A DNA stretch of 5,960 nt from an uncultured Clostridia bacterium (GTDB taxonomy: Bacteria > Bacillota > Clostridia > Christensenellales > UBA3700): the NCBI GenBank assembly GCA_947176115.1, contig CAMWPK010000097.1, forward strand, positions 1-5,960. Direction: 5' to 3'. Made by a program: the position numbers and the translations under genes. Below are positions 1-4,752 of the stretch, piece by piece. The notes under the pieces were generated by a model, which saw only the letters and a program-made list of their open reading frames with translations, had not been told where the DNA came from and did no database searches. Numbering within the stretch: the stretch's first letter is position 1; the number at the start of each line of letters is the position of its first letter.

Positions 1-332
1 TGAGAGAATACGCATTGACAAAGTATAAGTGCAAAGAGAAGAAATCTACTTACTTTGTAGTATACGGACAGACGACAACCAATCCGTTATTGAAGTTGAC
101 GATAAAGAAAGATACTACAGTTGCATTGCTCAAAATGGAAGACGAGTATATGAAAGACTTGCGAAGAGATGCGACAGGCGACGGAACGAAGGTCAAAGTC
201 AAAGAAACGGAGATTTTGGTAAGCGATGCTCAAGCGTACGAAACGGCAAAGAAGATGGTAGACTTGAGGTACGACCAAATTGAGAGATATCAAGATTTGC
301 TTCGCGAGCAACGCGCAATGAAGAAGAAATAA
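1..332 (+). CDS. Hypothetical Lys-rich protein, open at left edge
   Basis: I do not recognise this protein. The reading frame is open through the left edge of the window (frame begins at base 3) and ends at TAA 330-332. Bases 1-2 are TG, so a preceding A would create an ATG in frame and give a protein of about 110 aa. An in-frame TTG at 15 is a possible internal start but has only a weak purine stretch before it, so I treat the gene as 5'-partial. What can be seen: a charged, lysine-rich N-terminal half with alternating hydrophobic residues that suggests beta strands (for example STYFVVYG and LLKLTIKKDTTVALL), then a charged C-terminal helix rich in Gln, Arg and Glu ending in KKK. There is no signal peptide or membrane segment, and a single cysteine. 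A strong terminator follows 9 bases after the stop, so this is the last gene of its transcript. That it is coding is likely; its function is unknown. Confidence 0.6.
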   Translation, partial: REYALTKYKCKEKKSTYFVVYGQTTTNPLLKLTIKKDTTVALLKMEDEYMKDLRRDATGDGTKVKVKETEILVSDAQAYETAKKMVDLRYDQIERYQDLLREQRAMKKK

Positions 333-341
333 GTTAAATTG

Positions 342-370
342 AAAAGCGGGAGAGATACTTCCGCTTTTTT
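342..370 (+). terminator. Rho-independent terminator after the first gene
   Basis: The left arm 342-352 (AAAAGCGGGAG) pairs with 358-368 (CTTCCGCTTTT), giving an 11-bp stem with one G-U pair and the five-base loop AGATA. It runs into a T tract at 365-370. It separates the upstream gene from the tyrS promoter, which begins two bases later. Confidence 0.9.
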
Positions 371-371
371 G

Positions 372-400
372 TTTACATTGTAAAAAAGTGGTGTTATAAT
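372..400 (+). promoter_or_regulatory. tyrS operon promoter, extended -10 type
   Basis: The -35 box TTTACA (372-377) is followed by a 17-bp spacer and a perfect -10 TATAAT (395-400). TG at 392-393 makes an extended -10 (TGTTATAAT). The expected transcription start is about 406-408, leaving a leader of only about 26 nt before the ATG at 433. There is no room for a T-box or other riboswitch. It abuts the preceding terminator, as expected for an independent transcription unit. This is a sequence-based prediction for a vegetative (sigma-A type) promoter. Confidence 0.88.
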
Positions 401-432
401 ATTCTAAAATAATATCGTTTAAGGAAAGCAAA

Positions 433-1650
433 ATGGAAATCAAAAGAAACATAATGGACGTTCTTCGCGAAAGAGGTTTTATCAAGCAGACGGTTAGGGA
501 AGAGGAACTGTACCAACTTTTGGGTAGCCAAAGCGTACCGTTCTATATAGGTTTTGACCCTACCGCAGATAGCCTTCACGTGGGACACTTTATGCAACTT
601 ATGGTAATGAGCTATATGCAAAAAGCAGGTCATAAGCCGATAGTACTTATCGGTGGCGGTACTGCAAAGATAGGCGATCCGTCGGGCAGAACGGATATGC
701 GTCAAATGATGACGGAAGAAACGATAAAGCATAATTGTCAGTGTTTTAAGGAGCAGATGTCGAAGTTCTTTTCGTTTGAGGGGGAAAACGGCGCTGTTAT
801 GGTCAACAATGCAGATTGGCTTGACGGACTTAATTATATAAAGTTCATTAGAGATATCGGCGCGCATTTCTCCGTAAACCAAATGCTGACAGCTGAGTGT
901 TTTAAGTCAAGAATGGAAAAGGGATTGTCATTCCTTGAGTTTAACTATATGCTTATGCAGGCTTATGACTTCTTGTATCTTTTCGAGCATTACGGCTGTA
1001 AGTTGGAGTGCGGTGGCGATGACCAGTGGTCTAATATTTTGGCGGGCGCAGACCTCATTAGAAGAAAGAAGAGCAGTGACGCGTACGCAATGACGTTTAC
1101 GCTTCTTACTACCAGTGAGGGCAAGAAGATGGGCAAGACGCAAAAGGGCGCATTATGGCTTGATCCTAAGAAGACTTCGCCATACGAGTTCTATCAATAT
1201 TGGAGAAATACCGCCGACGCAGACGTGGAAAAGTGTATGAAACTTTTGACGTATATGCCAATCGAGGAGATAGAAGTACTTTGTAAATATCAAGACGAGA
1301 GAATGAACGTAGCTAAGGCTAGACTTGCCTATGAACTTACCAAGATTGTTCACGGCGAGGAGCAAGCCGAACTTGCGCAAAAACAGGCGCTGGCGGCTTT
1401 TGGCGGTGGCGGTGAAGATATGCCGTCAAGAAGCATTTCAAAAGAGTGCGTAAATATCCTTGATATTATGATTGCCGTAGGCGCTTGCAAGTCCAAGAGC
1501 GAAGCAAGAAATCTTATCGCCGGCGGTGGAGTAAAGATAGACGAAGAAAAAATCGACGATATTAATTATACTTTGTCAGATAGCCAAAAAGCAAACGGGT
1601 TTGTTCTGCACAAGGGTAAGAAAATGCACGTTAAAGTGACGGTCGAATAA
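433..1650 (+). CDS. tyrS: Tyrosyl-tRNA synthetase
   Basis: This cytoplasmic class I aminoacyl-tRNA synthetase (EC 6.1.1.1) attaches tyrosine to tRNA-Tyr using ATP. The 405-aa length is within the usual bacterial range. The Rossmann catalytic domain shows YIGFDPTA (residues 38-45), the HIGH signature as HVGH (49-52), IGDPSGR (80-86), the tyrosine-binding pattern Y172-x3-Q176-x2-D179, GGDDQWSNI (194-202) and the KMSKS loop as KMGKT (232-236). The C-terminal tRNA-binding S4 domain occupies about residues 340-403, with SKSEARNLIAGGGVKID as its core. The start is the ATG at 433, preceded at seven bases by AAGGA (421-425). The gene has its own promoter and a very short leader. Its TAA stop shares its last A with the ATG of the next gene, implying translational coupling. 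No key residue is missing. Assignment is firm; the choice of TyrRS over TrpRS rests on the YxxxQxxD pattern, GGDDQW and the S4 domain. Confidence 0.98.
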   Translation: MEIKRNIMDVLRERGFIKQTVREEELYQLLGSQSVPFYIGFDPTADSLHVGHFMQLMVMSYMQKAGHKPIVLIGGGTAKIGDPSGRTDMRQMMTEETIKHNCQCFKEQMSKFFSFEGENGAVMVNNADWLDGLNYIKFIRDIGAHFSVNQMLTAECFKSRMEKGLSFLEFNYMLMQAYDFLYLFEHYGCKLECGGDDQWSNILAGADLIRRKKSSDAYAMTFTLLTTSEGKKMGKTQKGALWLDPKKTSPYEFYQYWRNTADADVEKCMKLLTYMPIEEIEVLCKYQDERMNVAKARLAYELTKIVHGEEQAELAQKQALAAFGGGGEDMPSRSISKECVNILDIMIAVGACKSKSEARNLIAGGGVKIDEEKIDDINYTLSDSQKANGFVLHKGKKMHVKVTVE

Positions 1651-2303
1651 TGCTAAGACCCCATTACTTTGCAGTTGCCGAGCCGTTTGAGAATACTATA
1701 ATAATAAGCAAGTCGCGGTTCATAACCACACTCTTGCCTATTAATGATTTCGAAGACGCAATGGCTAAAGTAAAGGCTATATCCAAAAAGTACAGCGACG
1801 CAACGCATAATTGCTACGCTTTTATATCCAACGAGAGCGCTACAGAGCAAAGGTTCTCCGACGACGGCGAACCGCAAGGCACGGCGGGCGTACCCATGCT
1901 TGAAGTGCTGAAAAAGCGTGGCATGTATAAGACACTGGCGGTTGTGACGAGATACTTTGGCGGAATTAAGCTAGGCGCCAGCGGACTTGTGGGAGCATAT
2001 TCTGCAAGCGTGAGCGAGGCGCTTGATAAAGCAAAAACCGTCAAAATGATTTGGGCGGTCGCGATTAAGATAACAATATCTTACGGGATATATAAGAAAG
2101 TCGAAGAGGTATGCGTAAGCAAGGGCGGTCAGATTTTAAGCGTCCAGTATGGCAACGACGTTGAGTTGATTGTAGCGATACCCGAAGAAACGTCCAATGA
2201 CGTGATAGCCAAGATTGTGGATGTTACGCTCGACAAGGCAAAGATAGAGATTGTCGATAGAAGCTACGTTGCATTTGTCGGTAATACGTTATCGCGATCG
2301 TAA
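1650..2303 (+). CDS. yigZ: YigZ/IMPACT family protein (UPF0029)
   Basis: This is a member of the IMPACT family (YigZ in E. coli, YvyE in Bacillus). The eukaryotic relative IMPACT regulates Gcn2; the bacterial biochemical role is not settled, although the fold suggests nucleic-acid or ribosome-associated binding. The 217-aa length is typical. The N-terminal UPF0029 domain (about residues 15-125) carries the family hallmarks ATHNCYAF (51-58), RFSDDGEPQGTAG (68-80) and VVTRYFGGIKLGASGLVGAY (98-117). A smaller ferredoxin-like C-terminal domain (DUF1949 type, about 135-200) follows. The ATG overlaps the tyrS stop codon (TAATG) and has no good Shine-Dalgarno of its own, so it is probably translated by re-initiation after tyrS. 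One oddity: position 115 is Gly where I expect the conserved Arg of GLVRAY. Family assignment is firm, molecular function is not. Confidence 0.95.
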   Translation: MLRPHYFAVAEPFENTIIISKSRFITTLLPINDFEDAMAKVKAISKKYSDATHNCYAFISNESATEQRFSDDGEPQGTAGVPMLEVLKKRGMYKTLAVVTRYFGGIKLGASGLVGAYSASVSEALDKAKTVKMIWAVAIKITISYGIYKKVEEVCVSKGGQILSVQYGNDVELIVAIPEETSNDVIAKIVDVTLDKAKIEIVDRSYVAFVGNTLSRS

Positions 2304-2320
2304 CGAAAATTTTATATTAA

Positions 2321-2348
2321 CATTGAGTCACTTGGACAATGCTCAAGT
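2321..2348 (+). promoter_or_regulatory. Overlapping inverted repeats before ilvE
   Basis: In the 68-bp yigZ-ilvE gap three short inverted repeats overlap: CATTG (2321-2325)/CAATG (2337-2341), TTGAG (2323-2327)/CTCAA (2342-2346) and ACTTG (2330-2334)/CAAGT (2344-2348). They cannot all form together. There is no following T tract, so this is not a simple terminator. It could be a protein-binding site or an mRNA structure just ahead of the ilvE ribosome-binding site, or chance. Confidence 0.3.
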
Positions 2349-2371
2349 TGACAAAAAATATGAGGTGAAAA

Positions 2372-3427
2372 ATGAAAATTACTTTGACAACAAAACCTAA
2401 GCAAAAACCAGATTCTTCAAAGCTAGGCTTCGGCAAGTATTTTACCGACCAGATGCTTGTTATGGATTACGAAAACGGCGCTTGGAAAGAGCCGGAAATC
2501 GTTCCGTACGCGCCTTTTGCGATTGCTCCTGCGACTAATATTTTGCACTACGCTCAAGGTATTTTTGAGGGCGCAAAGGCTTATAAGACCAAAGATGGCA
2601 AGGTTACCGTATTCAGAATTGACGACAACTTTACCCGTATGAATAAGTCGGCTACCCGTCTTTGTATGCCAAACTTCGACGCAAAGGTGGTCAAGAATGC
2701 GCTTTTTGAACTCATTAAGTTGGAAAAGGACTGGATTCCTACCGAGCCGGGTACTGCGCTGTATATCAGACCAACTCTCATAGCAAACGACGAAGTATTA
2801 GGCGTACACGCAAGCAAAAAGTATAGATTTTTCATTATCCTTTCGCCTGTAGGTTCGTATTATGCGCACGGACTTCAACCTACAAAGATACTCGTAGAAG
2901 AGCACCTCGTCAGAGCTTCTATCGGAGGTACGGGCGAAGCAAAGTGTATGGGTAACTATGCGGCGTCGCTTATGGGCGGTGAGATTGCCAATTCCAAGGG
3001 CTATGACCAAGCGCTCTGGCTTGATTCTTCTGAGCATAAGTACGTAGAAGAAGTAGGTTCTATGAATATGTTCTTCGTCATTGGCGATGAAGTAGTTACG
3101 CCTGCTCTTGTCGGAAGTATTCTTGACGGTATCACAAGAAAGTCATGCATACAAGTTCTTAAGAAGTATGGCTACAAGGTAAGCGAGAGAAGAATATCTA
3201 TGGACGAAATCGTCGAAGCATACAACAACGGTACGCTAAAAGAGAGTTTTGGATCGGGTACCGCCGCCGTAATATCTCCTGTCGGGCTAATCACCTATAA
3301 GGGCAAAGATATGCTCATTAATGACGGCAAGATGGGCGAAATTACTTCTTTCTTGTACGACAAAATCACCGGAATTCAGTCGGAAAGATACGCAGACGAG
3401 TTCGGCTGGGTAACAGAGATTAAGTAA
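2372..3427 (+). CDS. ilvE: Branched-chain amino-acid aminotransferase
   Basis: This cytoplasmic fold-type IV PLP enzyme (EC 2.6.1.42) interconverts Leu, Ile and Val with their 2-oxo acids using 2-oxoglutarate/glutamate. At 351 aa it has the longer form shared with eukaryotic BCATs rather than the ~310-aa E. coli form. Visible motifs: HYAQGIFEGAKAY (59-71), FRIDDNFTRM (81-90), YIRPTL (131-136), GGTGEAKCMGNYAASL (185-200) with K191 as the PLP Schiff-base lysine, EEVGSMNMFF (226-235) with E227 as the likely pyridine-N1 partner, GITRKS (253-258) and FGSGTAAVISPVG (293-305). The last motif lacks the CxxC redox pair of mammalian BCATs, as usual for bacteria. The ATG is preceded by GAGGTG (2362-2367) with a 4-base gap. 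It lies 68 bp after yigZ with no terminator between, so co-transcription is likely. No other ilv or leu genes are nearby. Confidence 0.96.
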   Translation: MKITLTTKPKQKPDSSKLGFGKYFTDQMLVMDYENGAWKEPEIVPYAPFAIAPATNILHYAQGIFEGAKAYKTKDGKVTVFRIDDNFTRMNKSATRLCMPNFDAKVVKNALFELIKLEKDWIPTEPGTALYIRPTLIANDEVLGVHASKKYRFFIILSPVGSYYAHGLQPTKILVEEHLVRASIGGTGEAKCMGNYAASLMGGEIANSKGYDQALWLDSSEHKYVEEVGSMNMFFVIGDEVVTPALVGSILDGITRKSCIQVLKKYGYKVSERRISMDEIVEAYNNGTLKESFGSGTAAVISPVGLITYKGKDMLINDGKMGEITSFLYDKITGIQSERYADEFGWVTEIK

Positions 3428-3447
3428 ATAGATAAGTCATAAAAATT

Positions 3448-3482
3448 AAAGGAGCATATCTCAAGATGTGCTCCTTTTGCTT
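3448..3482. terminator. Bidirectional terminator shared by ilvE and degV
   Basis: The left arm 3448-3460 pairs with 3465-3477 over 13 bp (one G-U/T-G mismatch-type wobble) around the loop TCAA (3461-3464). On the plus strand it is followed by TTTTGCTTTAT. Read on the minus strand it is followed by TTTAATTTTTATG. It lies between the converging ends of ilvE (stop 3427) and the DegV gene (stop at 3504), so one hairpin can serve both. Confidence 0.9.
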
Positions 3483-3503
3483 TATAATTTGTTTGAGAAT
3501 TTC

Positions 3504-4412
3504 TTATTCTTCAGTAAGCTCGTTGTCGTTCGGTTCAGCCTTTTCTTTCGCCAAGAATATGAGAGCCAGCATTCCCGCGCCTACGTGAGTACCTATTACC
3601 GGACCTACGTCCACGATTGCGGTGTTTGCAAAGCCGTATTTGTCTATAAGAGCCTTCTCAAGCATCTTGGCTTCGTCATAAGCGTCTGCGTGCATTACTG
3701 CGACAAGTTTTTGTTCTTCAACAGGCATCATGCGCTTGTCAATATACTCGAGCATGGTTTTCATTGCTTTTTTGTGGGATATTTGCTTGCTTATTGCCAC
3801 CAATTTGCCAAGTTTGTTGACGTAGAGTATAGGTTTGATTTGCAATGCTTCGCCAAGAAAGGCTTGCGTCTTGCTTGCGCGACCCGTGCGGTAGAGGTGC
3901 TTCATATCGTCGATAGTGAAGTAGCCTGCCGTATGCAACGAGAGGTATTCTGCGTATTCAACGAGTTCTTCATAACTTGCTCCGCTCTGGAGTTTTTGAT
4001 CCACGTACCATACGAGAATTCCTTGTACGAAAGCCGCTGAGCGCGATTCCACTATCGTGATTTTTCTGTCAGGATATTCTTCTTTAAGCTCTTTAGCCGC
4101 CATACACATTTGGTCGTACGTTCCGCTCAATGCCTTTGTGAAACCAATATGAATAATATCATATCCTTTGTCAAGGATAGGCTTAAAGAGTTCTTTTGCT
4201 TGGTATGCGGTAATCATAGACGTCTGAGGCAAGTCCTCCTTTGTCTTAGCCTTGCGACAAGCGTCGTAGAACTCCTTTGGAGTTAACTTTGTAGTCACTC
4301 CGTCGTAAGCTACGCCGTTTAGAGTATAGCCCATAGGAAATATAGTAATGTTTTCAGTAAGAAGGCTATCGGGGTAGTCGCTCGTAGCCTCTGCAGTGAT
4401 CATTATTTTCAT
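3504..4412 (-). CDS. DegV family fatty-acid-binding protein
   Basis: DegV proteins bind a single fatty acid; the FakB members present it to the kinase FakA to make acyl-phosphate for phospholipid synthesis. The 302-aa length is slightly over the usual ~280. Family landmarks in order: N-terminal TSDYPDSLL (10-18), TSMI (64-67), ALSGTYDQ (94-101) with S96, VESRSA (121-126), DMKHLYRTGRAS (169-180), LQIKPIL (190-196) and the C-terminal VGPVIGTHVGAGML (269-282) with H276 in the position of the carboxylate-binding His. Departures from the family consensus are TAEATSD instead of T-D-S-T-S-D at the N-terminus, TKALSGT instead of SSGLSGT, and VES instead of V-D-S. The acidic tail (about 289-302) looks disordered. 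The start is the ATG at 4412-4410, with AGGAG at 4423-4419 six bases upstream. It is monocistronic, with its own promoter. The lipid ligand and fakA partnership are inferred; no fakA is in view. Confidence 0.93.
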   Translation of the reverse strand: MKIMITAEATSDYPDSLLTENITIFPMGYTLNGVAYDGVTTKLTPKEFYDACRKAKTKEDLPQTSMITAYQAKELFKPILDKGYDIIHIGFTKALSGTYDQMCMAAKELKEEYPDRKITIVESRSAAFVQGILVWYVDQKLQSGASYEELVEYAEYLSLHTAGYFTIDDMKHLYRTGRASKTQAFLGEALQIKPILYVNKLGKLVAISKQISHKKAMKTMLEYIDKRMMPVEEQKLVAVMHADAYDEAKMLEKALIDKYGFANTAIVDVGPVIGTHVGAGMLALIFLAKEKAEPNDNELTEE

Positions 4413-4457
4413 TTTTTGCTCCTTTTGCTATTTAGCATTTGAGATTGTATTGTATAA

Positions 4458-4486
4458 AGTATATATATTATTTGCCAATTTGTCAA
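4458..4486 (-). promoter_or_regulatory. Promoter of the DegV-family gene
   Basis: On the minus strand a perfect -35 TTGACA (plus-strand 4486-4481) is separated by exactly 17 bp from the -10 TATACT (4463-4458). The expected start is near 4451, giving a leader of about 39 nt to the ATG at 4412. The match to the vegetative consensus is very good, 11 of 12 bases. Confidence 0.88.
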
Positions 4487-4487
4487 C

Positions 4488-4610
4488 TTATTTGATTGCG
4501 CTTGCTCCTTAGCGGGCGCTGGGGCGTGTTTCTAGTTCTAATATATATTATATATCAGTATATATATTACAGGCATCAGAAATAATTATTCGCTTGCGTA
4601 GCGCAAATAA
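4488..4610. repeat. Composite repeat-like region with two related mini-hairpins
   Basis: TTATTTG (4488-4494) is matched by inverted CAAATAA (4604-4610). Inside each end lies a related small hairpin unit: CGCTTGC-tcct-TAGCG (4499-4514) and CGCTTGC-g-TAGCG (4591-4603), both able to pair CGCT with AGCG. Between them are a GC-rich patch (4511-4526) and a TA palindrome (4539-4569). The region has no usable ORF. The symmetry suggests a small dispersed repeat or MITE-like remnant sitting just upstream of the degV -35 box, but no target-site duplication is clear and chance is possible. Confidence 0.35.
4539..4569. repeat. TA-rich perfect 10-bp inverted repeat
   Basis: TAATATATAT (4539-4548) and ATATATATTA (4560-4569) are perfect inverted repeats around an 11-base centre containing CAG. 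There is no G or C in the arms, so the stem is weak as RNA, and in DNA it would be an easily melted or cruciform-prone site. No function is assigned. Confidence 0.6.
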
Positions 4611-4682
4611 ATAACAATAGGATATAATCGCGACAAAATTTGACTGCAAAATACAATAAATTAAAAATTGTGTAAAATTTAC

Positions 4683-4711
4683 TTGCAATAAAATTTCATA
4701 GGGTATATTAT
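4683..4711 (+). promoter_or_regulatory. Promoter of the lipoprotein gene
   Basis: The -35 TTGCAA (4683-4688) is followed by 17 bp and the -10 TATTAT (4706-4711), predicting a start near 4718 and a leader of about 35 nt. An overlapping TATATT at 4704-4709 would give a 15-bp spacer and is less likely. GTAAAATTT occurs on both sides (4672-4680 and 4719-4727). The upstream copy is part of the inverted repeat GTAAA-A-TTTAC (4672-4682) that touches the -35 box. These could be operator sites or simply AT-rich UP-type DNA. Confidence 0.65.
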
Positions 4712-4734
4712 GTATGTAGTAAAATTTTTTAATT

Positions 4735-4739
4735 AGGAG
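4735..4739 (+). promoter_or_regulatory. Distant Shine-Dalgarno of the lipoprotein gene
   Basis: AGGAG (4735-4739) is the only strong Shine-Dalgarno before the ATG at 4753, but the gap is 13 bases, longer than the 5-9 usual here. A weaker GGA (4744-4746) sits 6 bases from the ATG. The signal peptide starting MKKK supports the ATG at 4753. No ATG, GTG or TTG lies in frame between AGGAG and that ATG. Confidence 0.6.
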
Positions 4740-4752
4740 ATTTGGAAAAATT

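Noticed and set aside
394..882. Minus-strand open frame over the tyrS start
   Set aside because: It overlaps the firmly identified tyrS and its promoter on the opposite strand and resembles no known protein.
2287..2305. Inverted repeat CGTTA/TAACG across the yigZ stop codon as a terminator
   Set aside because: The stem is only five to six pairs and is followed by AAAATTTTATATT rather than a clean T tract, so it is too weak to call.
2348..2353. Perfect TTGACA before ilvE as a -35 box
   Set aside because: A -10 at 16-18 bp would fall on the ATG itself, where the sequence (AATGAA and neighbours) does not resemble TATAAT.
3468..4040. Long plus-strand open frame antisense to the DegV gene
   Set aside because: It is a shadow of the DegV coding sequence, begins inside the terminator hairpin, has no Shine-Dalgarno, and its composition (many Cys, Phe, His) does not look like a real protein.
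3470..4429. The 12-mer GCTCCTTTTGCT at both ends of the DegV gene (3470-3481 and 4418-4429) as flanking repeats of a mobile cassette
   Set aside because: One copy is part of the terminator arm and the other contains the Shine-Dalgarno. Both are functional low-complexity motifs likely to coincide by chance, and there is no transposase or recombinase.
4623..4628. Perfect TATAAT hexamer as a second lipoprotein promoter
   Set aside because: No acceptable -35 lies 16-18 bp upstream; the nearest candidate TTGCGT (4594-4599) is 23 bp away.
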